NCBI GenBank assembly: GCA_963793025.1
Contig: CAWBYL010000006.1
Span: 992,001 to 1,056,000, forward strand
Length of the DNA: 64,000 nt
Source of the DNA: CAWBYL01 sp963793025
GTDB lineage: Bacteria; Actinomycetota; Acidimicrobiia; Acidimicrobiales; Acidimicrobilacustridaceae
Direction: 5' to 3'
Position 1 is the first letter of the stretch; every line of letters starts with the position of its first letter. Positions 10,667 to 19,315 of the stretch are shown here, piece after piece. The notes under the pieces were generated by a model. The model did no database searches, was not told the DNA's origin, and worked only from the letters and a program-made list of their open reading frames with translations. The position numbers were made by a program, and so were the translations under genes.

Positions 10667-12343
10667 GTGGCTGAGAGATCGCGGCGGGAGTTCCTGAGAG
10701 GGGCCGGCGGGGCCGCCCTGGGCGTGGGTGCGGCGGCGACCTTCGGCCGGGCGTTCGGCGCCGTGCCGGCCTGGGCCGCGGGCACGGGCAGCTCCGGTCT
10801 CGCCTCACCGGCGGCGGTGTCCGGCGCCGACTGGGCCGCATTGGCGGCGCAGCTCTCGGGGCAGCTCGTGCTCCCGCCCGATGTCGCGTGGTCGACGGCC
10901 ATCGAGCTGTTCAACACCCGCTTCTCGTCGATCGTCCCCGGCGCCGTCGCCTTCTGTGCCACCCCGGCCGACGTGGCCGCCAGCATCGCCTTCGCCCGGG
11001 CCAACGGCTTGCCGCTGCGCGCCCGCAACGGTCGCCACAGCTACGGCGGCTACTCGACCTGTGACGGGCTCGTCATCGACGTCACCGAGATGGACGCCGT
11101 CGCGGTGGCGACCGACGCCACCACCGCCACGATCGGCGCCGGCGCGGTGCTGATCGACATCTACGTCGCGCTGGCGGCCCGGGGCGTCACCATCCCGGGT
11201 GGCACGTGCCCGTCGGTCGGCATCACCGGTCTCACCCTGGGAGGGGGCCACGGCGAGGTGAGTCGGGCCTTCGGGCTCACCAGCGACGCCCTGGTCGCCC
11301 TCGAGATCGTCCTGGCCGACGGTCGGATCGTCACGGCGTCCGAGCAGACCGAGCCCGACCTGTTCTGGGCTTGTCGGGGCGGCGGTGGCGGCAACTTCGG
11401 GATCGTCACCTCCATGACCTTCGCCACCTCACCGATCGGCGACGTCACGCTCTTCTCCGTGGACTGGGCGTGGGCCGACGCCGTGCCCGCCATGGTCGCC
11501 TGGCAGGAATGGGTCTTGGGCCTCCCCGACGAGGTCTTCACCGGCATCGCCCTGCTCACCCAGCCCGGCGGGCCGTCGGCATCGCCCTACATCGGGGCCT
11601 CCGGCACCTTCCTGGGCACTCCGGCGCAGTGGTCGGCCATCGTGGCGCCGCTGGTGGCCGCGGTCGCCCCCACGGCGACCAACGTGGAGCAGAAGACCTA
11701 CCTCGAGGCGATCGACATCCACGCCGGCTGCGCCACGATCACCGAGCAGGAGTGCCATCCCACGTACTGGAACCCGCCCGGCCAGCTGGTGCAGAACACC
11801 TGGGCGGCCACCTCCGCCTACGTCGGAGAGGCGGCGCCGCTGTCGGCGGCGGCGGTGCAGGTCATCGTCGACTTCGTGGACACGCGCCAGGCCGACCCCC
11901 TCCAACCGACCGATGCCGCGTCGTTCGGCACGGGCGGCGTCGGCTTCGACAGCTACGGCGGCGCCATCAACCGGGTCGCCCCCGACGCCACCGCGTTCGT
12001 GCACCGTGACGCGCTGGCGCTCGGCCAGTACCTCGCCTACTGGCAGGTCGACAGCCCGGCTGATCTGGTGGCCAGCAACCAGGCCTGGCTGCGGGCGCTG
12101 ACGGACGCGATGGCCCCGTACTCGAACGGGCAGGCCTATCAGAACTACATCGACCCGGGCCTCGACGGGTGGCTCGAGGCGTACTACGGGGCGAACCTGC
12201 CGCGGCTCCGGGAGATCAAGCTCCAGGTCGATCCCGAGAGCGTGTTCTCCTTCGCCCAGAGCATCCCGCCGGCCGAGCCGCCGCCGTCCCCGTCGACCAC
12301 CGCGCCGGCGCCGGTGGCCGTCGCCCCGAAGTTCACGGGCTGA
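10667..12343 (+). CDS. Tat-exported FAD-linked oxidase (berberine-bridge type)
   Basis: A 558-residue flavoprotein oxidase. GTG start. The N terminus has a twin-arginine signal (SRREFLRGAGG, hydrophobic stretch, AWA cleavage region near residue 36), so export as a folded protein is predicted. The FAD domain shows RNGRHSYGGYSTCDGLVID, whose His is the usual 8-alpha-histidyl site, and GGTCPSVGITGLTLGGGHG, whose Cys matches the second covalent site of BBE-like enzymes, so bicovalent FAD is likely. A BBE C-terminal segment (QAYQNYIDPGL, YYGANLPRLREIK) follows. The last 30 residues are Pro/Ala-rich. Its 3 prime end overlaps the convergent antiporter gene by 11 bases. Confidence 0.88.
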   Translation: MAERSRREFLRGAGGAALGVGAAATFGRAFGAVPAWAAGTGSSGLASPAAVSGADWAALAAQLSGQLVLPPDVAWSTAIELFNTRFSSIVPGAVAFCATPADVAASIAFARANGLPLRARNGRHSYGGYSTCDGLVIDVTEMDAVAVATDATTATIGAGAVLIDIYVALAARGVTIPGGTCPSVGITGLTLGGGHGEVSRAFGLTSDALVALEIVLADGRIVTASEQTEPDLFWACRGGGGGNFGIVTSMTFATSPIGDVTLFSVDWAWADAVPAMVAWQEWVLGLPDEVFTGIALLTQPGGPSASPYIGASGTFLGTPAQWSAIVAPLVAAVAPTATNVEQKTYLEAIDIHAGCATITEQECHPTYWNPPGQLVQNTWAATSAYVGEAAPLSAAAVQVIVDFVDTRQADPLQPTDAASFGTGGVGFDSYGGAINRVAPDATAFVHRDALALGQYLAYWQVDSPADLVASNQAWLRALTDAMAPYSNGQAYQNYIDPGLDGWLEAYYGANLPRLREIKLQVDPESVFSFAQSIPPAEPPPSPSTTAPAPVAVAPKFTG

Positions 12344-14084
12344 ACCTCCCGCCGACGAGGGCGATGACGACGTCGCCGCTCTTCGGGGCCTTGTCGGCCA
12401 CGGCGAGGTCCACCGTGCCGTCGTCGGCGACGGTGGCGAGGCGGAGGGCGTCCTCCTCGCGGGCGTCGTCGATCCGCCGGATGCTCGCGCCGGCGGCGAT
12501 CCGTTCGTCGATGTCGGCCCGGGTGAGCCCGCGTCGGAAGGCGTGAGCGGTCGCTCGGGAGGCCAGACGGGAGTCGATGCCGCTGCCTGCCGGCTCCGGT
12601 AGTCGGAGGAGGTGCCGGCGACCCAGCCGTTCCACGAACACGGCCATGACCACGGTCAGCGCCGTGCTCGCTTCAGTGCAGATGAGGACCTGCGACAGGC
12701 CCACCTCCTCGACTGCGGCGGTGATCTGCTCCTCCGAGTCCGACAGGGAGATCGTGGGGAGGCGGTCATCGGGTGCCGGTAGGGAGGCCGGCGGGGCAGC
12801 GGTCACGAGCAGCACCGGTACGCCGCAGTCCTGGAGGCAGTGGGCCAGATCGGTGAGCCAACGGGCGTCACCGACGAGGCCGACACCCTTCGGTGCCGGG
12901 AGGGCGATGCCGATCCGACGGGCCAGAGGTGCCGCGCCGAGCCCGTAGACGATGCCGGTGCCGAGGATCACCCCGAACACGACGGGCAGGATGAAGTCGC
13001 TCTCGAAGCCGGCGGCCGACAGGGTGACGGAGAACTGGGCGGCGGTGGCCGCGGCGACGATGCCTCGAGGATCGAGGCCGCCGATCATGGCTCGGTCGCG
13101 TCCGGGCAGCTTGGTGCGCACCAGCGCGATCGCCGCCGAGGCCGGACGCACGAGGACCACCAGCGCCACGATCAGCGCGAGGATCCGCCAGGCGTAGTCG
13201 CGGAGCTCGTCGATCTGGACGAGCGCGCCGAGAAGGATGAACAGCGTGCCGATGATGAGCACTTCGAGGGTCTCCCCGAAACCGTTGATCCGTCCGATCG
13301 CGACCACCTTCTGGTTGGCGGCGATGACGCCCAGCGTCACGGTCGCGAAGAGGCCGGCCTCCGACAGCAGCACCTCGGCCACCGCGAAGGCGGCGACCGC
13401 GAAGAGCAGGGCGACGGCCGCCTCCATGTTGTCGGTGACCAAGAAGCGCGACATCACGAAGACCAGCAGGGCGGCGGCGACGGCGCCCACGAAGATGCCG
13501 AGGGCGAGACGGGCCGACATCTGGAGCAAGGGATGCACCCCGCCCCGTCCCGATGCCAGCACGAGGTTCAGGACCACGACGCCGAGGGTCGCGCCCACCG
13601 GATCCAGGACGGTGCCCTCCCAGTTCAGCACCGAGCCCGTCGGCTTCCGGGGGCGAACCACCTCGAGCAGCGGCCCGACGACCGTCGGACCGGAGACGAC
13701 GATGATGGCGCCGACGAGGAACGCCATGTCCGATCCGATGTCGAAGATCGCCATGACGGCCAGCGACGCGCCGAGGAAGGTGACGGTCCCTCCGATGGCC
13801 ACGAGTCGGAGCACCGGTCCACGCGCGTCGCGTGGCAGGTCGGAGAGCCGCAGTTGGAGCCCGCTCTGGAACAGGAGGAGGGCGACCAGGAGCGTGACCA
13901 GCGGGAACAGGGTGTCGCCGAAGAGCTCCTGGGGCTTCACGAGGCCGAACACGTCACCAGCCAGCAGACCCGCAGGCAGCAGGAGCAGCAACGACGGGAA
14001 GCCCAGCCGCCGACCGATCCACTGCGCACCGACGCCGAACACGATGATCGTCGCCAGGCCCACGATGATCTGGTTGTCGCTCAT
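12333..14084 (-). CDS. Cation:proton antiporter (CPA family) with C-terminal nucleotide-binding-like domain
   Basis: A 583-residue membrane protein. About 12 hydrophobic segments occupy residues 1-400, with the exchanger-type motifs EGTVLDPVGA, SGPTVVGPLL and GGLDPRGIVAAATA. The remaining 180 residues look like a TrkA-N type Rossmann fold (GLVGDARWLTDLAHCL) and a small C-terminal domain, a layout known from NhaP-like Na+ or K+/H+ antiporters gated by nucleotides. Start ATG 14084 is chosen because the protein then begins directly with MSDNQIIVGLATIIV, the first membrane helix. It lies alone on the minus strand, convergent with the FAD oxidase. Confidence 0.88.
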   Translation of the reverse strand: MSDNQIIVGLATIIVFGVGAQWIGRRLGFPSLLLLLPAGLLAGDVFGLVKPQELFGDTLFPLVTLLVALLLFQSGLQLRLSDLPRDARGPVLRLVAIGGTVTFLGASLAVMAIFDIGSDMAFLVGAIIVVSGPTVVGPLLEVVRPRKPTGSVLNWEGTVLDPVGATLGVVVLNLVLASGRGGVHPLLQMSARLALGIFVGAVAAALLVFVMSRFLVTDNMEAAVALLFAVAAFAVAEVLLSEAGLFATVTLGVIAANQKVVAIGRINGFGETLEVLIIGTLFILLGALVQIDELRDYAWRILALIVALVVLVRPASAAIALVRTKLPGRDRAMIGGLDPRGIVAAATAAQFSVTLSAAGFESDFILPVVFGVILGTGIVYGLGAAPLARRIGIALPAPKGVGLVGDARWLTDLAHCLQDCGVPVLLVTAAPPASLPAPDDRLPTISLSDSEEQITAAVEEVGLSQVLICTEASTALTVVMAVFVERLGRRHLLRLPEPAGSGIDSRLASRATAHAFRRGLTRADIDERIAAGASIRRIDDAREEDALRLATVADDGTVDLAVADKAPKSGDVVIALVGGRFSP

Positions 14085-14311
14085 CGCGTTCTCACCCGAG
14101 CTCGGACGGGCCAAACCTACACGGCACGATTGCGCGGGCGTCGAGGTCAGGTCGGCGACTACGGCGGTTGCTACGTTGTCCCCGCCGGGCCCGAGGGGGT
14201 CGGACCGGTGGTGGTCACCGCCGGTGCTCGGCGGCCGGTCACGGTGAGGCGAAGCGCAGCTCGATGCTGTCGGGCCGCCTCGCCCAGGTTCGCCATCCAC
14301 GAGGTCGCCGC

Positions 14312-16546
14312 ATGACTGCAGCACGAGCGCTGGAGGGGGTCCGGGTCCTGGAGTGGACGGACTCCGCCGCCGGACAGGTCGCAGGAATGCTGCTCGCCGA
14401 CCTGGGCGCCGACGTCGTTCGGGTCCTGCCCGACGGAGACGTGGACCGGGTCGGGCTGCCCGGGTGGCTGTGCTGGAACCGGGGCAAGACGCTGGTCGCC
14501 AGGTCTGACCGGATCGACCACCTCCTCGACCGGGCCGACGTGATGGTCGACGACGGCACGCACGCGGAGCTGTCGGCTCGAGGTCACACCGGGGCGACGC
14601 TCCGGGACCGGGCCCCCACGCTGGTCAGGGTGTGGATGCCGGCGACCCGCTCGCCCTACCTCGGCCACGAGCTGCCGCACGACCAGCTGTTGTCGGACGC
14701 CATCAGCGGGTTCGCCGCGAACCACCCCGCCCTCGAGGAGCGCCCGGTCGCCTCGGTCACGCAGGCCCGGCCCATGATCCACGGCGCACTGGGCGCGGTG
14801 GCGGCCGTGGCCGGGCTCCTCGCCCGCACGAGGGACGGCTGGGGGCGGGCGGCGACGGTGACGGGCCTGCACGCCGAAGCGGCCACGCTGGCGACGCTGG
14901 TCAACGAGACGGTGGATGGACCGGCCAAGGTCGCGCCCGGCCGGTCGGTGAGCGGCGGACCGTACTTCCGGCTGTACCAGGGCGGCGACGGCCGGTGGTT
15001 CTACCTCGCCGCCCTCTCCCCGGAGCTGTTCATCCGGGCCCTCGACGTGATGGACCGCCTCGACGTCTTCGCCCTACCGAGCGTCGCCGGCGAGTTCCTC
15101 AACTTCATCAGGCCCGAGGTCACCGCCGAGGTGAACGCCGAGCTCGAGACCACCATCGCCGAGCAGCCGGCTGGGGAGTGGGTGCGACGCTTCGAGGGTG
15201 CCGGCGTGCCGGCCGCCCTGCTCTGCGATCCGGACGAGTGGCTGCGCAGCGACGTCGTCGCCCACGCCTGCCCGCCGGTGCGGCGTCGGCACCCGGACGT
15301 CGGCGAGGTGACCATGCCGGGCCCGCCTCTCGACCTCAGCGGCGGCGGTGTCCGGGCCGGCGAGCTCCCGTCATCGAGTCGCCCGGCCGTCGCCGCCGAC
15401 GTGTGGGCGGGGGTGGACCCGGTCATGGCGCCGGCCGGCCCACCACCCGGTGTCGCCGACCGACCCCTCGCGGGGCTCCGGGTGATCGACACCGCCACCT
15501 TCCTGGCCGCTCCCTTCGTCAGCACCCTGCTGGCCGCCCACGGCGCCGACGTCGTCAAGGTCGAGGCGCCCACCGGGGACCCCTACGGCATCTACACGCA
15601 CTCGTACGGGATCATCAACGAGCACAAACCTCGGCTGGCCGTCGACCTGAGCGACGAGGAGGGTCGCCGCCGCTTCCTCGAGCTGGTGGGTGTGGCCGAC
15701 GTGGTGGTGGACAACCTGACGGCGGCGAAGCTCGCCCGGATGGACCTCGGACCCGAGCGCTACGACGCGGCGAACCCGTCGCTGGTGCGCTGCTCGGTCA
15801 CCGCCTTCGGAGCCGTCGGCCCCTACGCCGACCTCCCCGGCTTCGACCCCGTGCTCCAGACCCTGAGCGGGCTCGCCGCCGTGCAAGGGGGATCGGGGCG
15901 CCCCATCACCATCAACGCTCCGGTCCACGACGTCGCCGTCGGCTGCATCGGTGCCCTCGGCACCCTCGCCGCTGTCTGGCAGCGCCAGCAGACCGGCCAC
16001 GGCCAACGCGTCTTCACCTCGTTGGCGGCCAGCTCGACCTTCCTGCAGTCCGGCGACATCACCGACTACACCGACCGCCCGGCGCGTCCGGTCGGTGGCC
16101 CCGACTTCCCCGGTCCGAGCTCCTGGCAACGCTTCTACCGGGTCGCTGACGGGTGGATCGGCGTCTCGGCGGTGACCGACACCCAACGGCGCGCCCTGCT
16201 GGCCGTCCTCGACCGGTCGGGCCTCTGGTCCGCGGGCGACGCCGAGCGAGCGTCTGCCATCGAAGCGGCCACGACCCGGGAAACGGGTGAGGGGCTGGTG
16301 ATCCGGCTCCTCGACGCCGGGGTGCCGGCCGGCTGTGCCGTCGAACGGGGGCGAGAGCTCACCGATCCGTTCCTGCTCGAGGAGGACTTCTCCCATGTGG
16401 TGGAGACCGTCGGGGTGGGCCGCATCCGGGCGGCGAGCGGCTACACGGACTGGGAGCACGCGCCGCGCCGTCCGCCCCTTCCGGCCTCGCAACTCGGCAT
16501 CGATCTCGACGCCGTGCGAGCTCGTTGGACCGCCGGAGGCGGCTGA
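14312..16546 (+). CDS. Tandem-domain CaiB/BaiF (class III) CoA-transferase
   Basis: A 744-residue fusion of two CoA-transferase III domains (about 1-370 and 385-744). Each starts with the family signature: LEGVRVLEW...LGADVVRVLP in the first, LAGLRVIDTATFLAAPFV...GADVVKVEAPTGDPYG in the second. Such enzymes move CoA between acyl-CoA and a free acid. The catalytic Asp normally found in a GxVDVSLLD-like segment is absent from both domains: the first reads RAATVTGLHAEA and the second QRVFTSLAAS. Activity therefore needs another residue or is lost. It is 108 bases upstream of the CGSC-protein operon. Confidence 0.87.
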   Translation: MTAARALEGVRVLEWTDSAAGQVAGMLLADLGADVVRVLPDGDVDRVGLPGWLCWNRGKTLVARSDRIDHLLDRADVMVDDGTHAELSARGHTGATLRDRAPTLVRVWMPATRSPYLGHELPHDQLLSDAISGFAANHPALEERPVASVTQARPMIHGALGAVAAVAGLLARTRDGWGRAATVTGLHAEAATLATLVNETVDGPAKVAPGRSVSGGPYFRLYQGGDGRWFYLAALSPELFIRALDVMDRLDVFALPSVAGEFLNFIRPEVTAEVNAELETTIAEQPAGEWVRRFEGAGVPAALLCDPDEWLRSDVVAHACPPVRRRHPDVGEVTMPGPPLDLSGGGVRAGELPSSSRPAVAADVWAGVDPVMAPAGPPPGVADRPLAGLRVIDTATFLAAPFVSTLLAAHGADVVKVEAPTGDPYGIYTHSYGIINEHKPRLAVDLSDEEGRRRFLELVGVADVVVDNLTAAKLARMDLGPERYDAANPSLVRCSVTAFGAVGPYADLPGFDPVLQTLSGLAAVQGGSGRPITINAPVHDVAVGCIGALGTLAAVWQRQQTGHGQRVFTSLAASSTFLQSGDITDYTDRPARPVGGPDFPGPSSWQRFYRVADGWIGVSAVTDTQRRALLAVLDRSGLWSAGDAERASAIEAATTRETGEGLVIRLLDAGVPAGCAVERGRELTDPFLLEEDFSHVVETVGVGRIRAASGYTDWEHAPRRPPLPASQLGIDLDAVRARWTAGGG

Positions 16547-16654
16547 GCGACGGTGGTCCCCGAGTCGGCCGCCGGCCGGCCTCGGCCGAACGTGGCGAGG
16601 ACCGGCCCGGTTCGGGCACACTCGATGCAGACACCGCACGGAGGGGGGACCACC

Positions 16655-17194
16655 GTGACCCTGATCACGCTCGACCCGACGACACCCGCACCGGGGGACG
16701 ATCATCCGTTCCGGCTGGCCCCGAGGCCGGCCAGCCTCGAAGGTCAGATCCTCGGAATCGTGGCCAACGGCCTCGGTCGCTCGGAGCTGATGTTCGACGC
16801 CATCGGTGATCAGCTCGTCAAGTGGCACGACCTGGCCGGCACGGTGAAGGTCGTCAAGCCCAGCGTGGCTGTGCCCCCCTGGCCCGAGCAGTGGGAGACG
16901 ATCATCTCCTCGGCCACGGTGGCGGTCACCGGCTTCGGCGGGTGCGGCAGTTGCTCCACCCGCAGCATGCGTGACGCCCTCGACCTCGAGGCCGCCGGCA
17001 TCCCCGCCGTGTGCATCGTGCACGAGGCACTGGTTCCCGCGGTCGAGGCCCTCTGCCGGCTGCTCGGCGCCGCCGACTACCCGTTCGTGACCGTCCGGTA
17101 CCCGCTGAACCCGACGGCCATGTGGGACGAGGACGAAGCCAACGAGCTGGCCGGCCTGGTCCTCGACGGGGTTCGGGAGCGACTCACCGCATGA
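16655..17194 (+). CDS. UGSC-family redox protein, cysteine (CGSC) form
   Basis: A 179-residue protein with GFGGCGSCSTRS, the CGSC motif at residues 97-100, immediately after a hydrophobic beta strand (TVAVTGFG). This matches the UGSC family first described as a marine selenoprotein family, here with Cys in place of selenocysteine, and suggests a thiol redox role. GTG 16655 is chosen because GGAGGGGGG lies just before it; an earlier in-frame start gives an Arg/Pro-rich extension of poor quality. Its stop overlaps the next start (ATGA at 17191). The exact substrate is unknown. Confidence 0.82.
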   Translation: MTLITLDPTTPAPGDDHPFRLAPRPASLEGQILGIVANGLGRSELMFDAIGDQLVKWHDLAGTVKVVKPSVAVPPWPEQWETIISSATVAVTGFGGCGSCSTRSMRDALDLEAAGIPAVCIVHEALVPAVEALCRLLGAADYPFVTVRYPLNPTAMWDEDEANELAGLVLDGVRERLTA

Positions 17195-18180
17195 GCCTGA
17201 CGTCGGGAACGGTCGCCCACGACGGTTGGGTCGAGGCGGTCGACACCTACATCGACAACGGGTGGACCGACGGCCTCCCGGTCATCCCGCCGACTCCGGA
17301 GGCGGTGGAGGCCATGCTCGCCGCCGGCGGGCTCGTCGGCCCGGAGGTGCTGGGGGAGATCCCGACCCGCAGCCTCGCCATCGAGGCCGAGAAGGTGGCC
17401 ATCAACGCGGTGATGGCCGGGTGCCGTCCCGAGTACTTCCCCGTCGTGGTGGCGGCGGTCCGGGCGCACCTGCAGCCGCTGGCCAACGCTCACTCCACCA
17501 CCGCCACCCTCGCCGGCGCGGCGCACGCCGTGGTCGTCAACGGTCCCATCCGCAACGAGATCGGGATCGAGTGCGGCCAGGCCTGCCTGGGGCCCGGCTT
17601 CCGGGCCAACGCCACCATCGGCCGGGCCGTGCGCCTGGTGATCCGCAACGTGTTCCGCACGGTTCCGGGCGTGCTCGACCGGGCCTCGTTCAGCTGGCCG
17701 CTGCGCTACTCGTTCTGCTTCGGCGAGAACGAGGAGTTCAGCGACTGGACCCCGATGCACGTGCTCGAGGGCTACGCCCCGAGCGACGACGTGGTGACGC
17801 TGATGTCGGTGATGCGCTACCTCACCGCCACCGAGTTCGAGCCCGAACCGGAGGTGATCCTCGACACGCTGGCCGACACCGGCCGGATCTCGGGCCTGCT
17901 CCTCGACGAGTTCGTGGGCGACGAGCGCGGCGTGATGTTGATCCTCGGTCCCGAGCACCAGCGACGCCTGATGGACGGCGGCTGGACCAAGGAGTCGACC
18001 CGCATCGCGCTCTGGGAGCGCATGACCGCCCCGACCGCGGGAAAGCACGACAACAAGGTCCACCTGGCCTCTCCGGAGAACGTGCTCATCGTCTGCGCCG
18101 GCGGGCCCGGTCTGGCCCAGTCGAACCTGATCATGCCCCACCTCGCGGCGCCGACCCACGAGCGGATCGTGCGGCCGTGA
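17191..18180 (+). CDS. Conserved protein associated with UGSC-family genes
   Basis: A 329-residue protein beginning with VDTYIDNGWTDGLPVIPPTPEAV, a conserved opening I associate with UGSC-family proteins and their neighbours. It contains an ECGQACLGPGFRANATIGRAVRLVIRN block and several conserved Cys (CRPEYF, GIECGQAC, CFGENEE) but no recognised catalytic motif, signal peptide or membrane segment. ATGA overlap with the CGSC gene and GTGA overlap with the downstream CxxC gene indicate a tightly coupled three-gene unit, so it probably acts with the redox proteins. I do not assign a function. Confidence 0.75.
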   Translation: MSLTSGTVAHDGWVEAVDTYIDNGWTDGLPVIPPTPEAVEAMLAAGGLVGPEVLGEIPTRSLAIEAEKVAINAVMAGCRPEYFPVVVAAVRAHLQPLANAHSTTATLAGAAHAVVVNGPIRNEIGIECGQACLGPGFRANATIGRAVRLVIRNVFRTVPGVLDRASFSWPLRYSFCFGENEEFSDWTPMHVLEGYAPSDDVVTLMSVMRYLTATEFEPEPEVILDTLADTGRISGLLLDEFVGDERGVMLILGPEHQRRLMDGGWTKESTRIALWERMTAPTAGKHDNKVHLASPENVLIVCAGGPGLAQSNLIMPHLAAPTHERIVRP

Positions 18181-18413
18181 GCGTCGACGCGGTGATCGAG
18201 GAGCTCAACCAGATCGTCCAGCCCGACGGTGCCGTGCTGCGGGTGCGCGAGACCACGGCGACCGCGCTGCGCCTCGAGCTCGACCTGAGTGCGTCGTCCT
18301 GCCCGGAGTGCGTCGTGCCCAAGGCGCTGATCGTCGAGATCCTCAGCAGCCGGGTGGCCTCCGTCGATCCCGACATCCGCACCATCGAGCTCCACGACCC
18401 CCGCGAGCCCTAG
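18177..18413 (+). CDS. Small CxxC protein of the UGSC-type operon
   Basis: A 78-residue protein with a GTG start overlapping the preceding stop (GTGA). It has a single CPEC motif in SASSCPECVVPKAL followed by an amphipathic helix and a last beta strand, reminiscent of small NifU-C/thioredoxin-like folds but too short to place. Its position suggests it is the electron donor or metal-binding partner of the two proteins upstream. A strong hairpin begins 79 bases after its stop. Confidence 0.7.
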   Translation: MSVDAVIEELNQIVQPDGAVLRVRETTATALRLELDLSASSCPECVVPKALIVEILSSRVASVDPDIRTIELHDPREP

Positions 18414-18491
18414 GCGAGCTCGGGCGGGGATCAGGCTCCGAGCGCCTGGCGGAGCCAACCGATCGTCGGGTCCGCCTGCCCGTCTCGCGCG

Positions 18492-18533
18492 CGACGAAAC
18501 CACCGGGCGGGGGAGGGCCCGGTGGCTTCGTCG
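18492..18533. terminator. Strong hairpin between convergent units
   Basis: Arms 18492-18508 and 18517-18533 pair over 17 positions with one mismatch around an 8-base G-rich loop. It sits between the + strand CGSC operon and the - strand Rpf-like gene, so it can act in both directions. No U-tract follows, as is common at high GC. Confidence 0.7.
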
Positions 18534-18557
18534 GGGGGAGGGATCAGTTGGACGTCG

Positions 18558-19095
18558 TCAGACGCGCAGGCCGCACACCGGCCACGGGCGGGGGCCGCTC
18601 ATCGACCAGAGGGCCCGGGCCATGGCGTCTTGCACCTCGGGTCGGGCCGCAGCCGGGTCGAGGCCCACGTAGGCGGGGTAGTGCAGGCGGGCCACGCTGT
18701 CCCACGTCGACCGCAGGAACATGTAGGCACCCCGGTACGCGCCCAGATAGGCGCCGGTACCGCCGACGGCGGTGTAGTTGTCCCCGGTCTCGCACCAGCG
18801 GAGGCGGTAGAGCTGGTCGTCGCTGAGCACGTGGTTGAACTTGGCCAGGTCGCGAGCCTCGGCGAACCGGGCGTCCCAGTAGGCCGTGGCGACCGCCGCC
18901 GGCGTTCTGGACCTCGGCCTCGCTCAGCTTCGAGTGGTCGTAGCCCTGCGTGTCCCACCACGCTCGCATCTCGGCGGGGGTGCAGCTGGCGGCGAAGACG
19001 AGAGCGAACAGGCCGAGCACCAGCGAGGCGAGCACCCGGCGTGAGCGACGGGGACGGGGGGACGACTCGCGGGCTTCGGGCTGTTCGAGTGTCAT
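18558..19095 (-). CDS. Rpf-like (transglycosylase) lipoprotein, frameshifted
   Basis: Start ATG 19095 after AGGAA. The N terminus has a basic stretch, a hydrophobic helix and a lipobox (LVFAASC), so export and lipid anchoring are predicted. The C-terminal part (LYRLRWCETGDNY...YRGAYMFLRSTWDSVA...PWPVCG) matches the resuscitation-promoting-factor/lysozyme-like fold: the Glu in CETGDNY is the expected catalytic acid and the two Cys would form the family disulfide. The frame shifts once at 18891-18904 in a GCC repeat; the span is one base over a multiple of three. Repaired it gives about 179 residues. It would cleave peptidoglycan at the cell surface. Confidence 0.78.
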
Positions 19096-19264
19096 GCGGC
19101 GGGTTCCTCGCGGTGGCTGGACGGTGCAGGCGTCGTGACAGTCTGGTCACGATCGCAACACGATTGCAACGCGCCCCCGTTCGGTCTCCGGGTCCGTCGC
19201 GCCCGGAGAGCGCCAGGGGGCTCCTGCCGTTCGGCGAGCTTGCTCCTCGAACCATCTCTGTCCG

Positions 19265-19280
19265 TATCATCTAGATGTTT
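19265..19280. promoter_or_regulatory. CATCTAGATG operator, site 1
   Basis: TATCATCTAGATGTTT, 14 of 16 matches to the palindrome AAACATCTAGATGTTT shared by the island. It lies 36 bases before the start of the SDR gene at 19316 that heads the eight-gene operon. Confidence 0.75.
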
Positions 19281-19315
19281 CTGAGGGCAGCGTCATACCA
19301 GACCAGGGGGGTCCC

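Noticed and set aside
3541..12343. Secondary-metabolite biosynthetic cluster (P450, SDR, BBE oxidase)
   Set aside because: No polyketide synthase, peptide synthetase, terpene cyclase or other core enzyme is present.
12840..14315. Plus-strand open frame of 491 codons opposite the antiporter
   Set aside because: Extreme Asp/Glu/Gln/Arg/His content typical of antisense frames at high GC; the minus strand encodes a convincing membrane exchanger.
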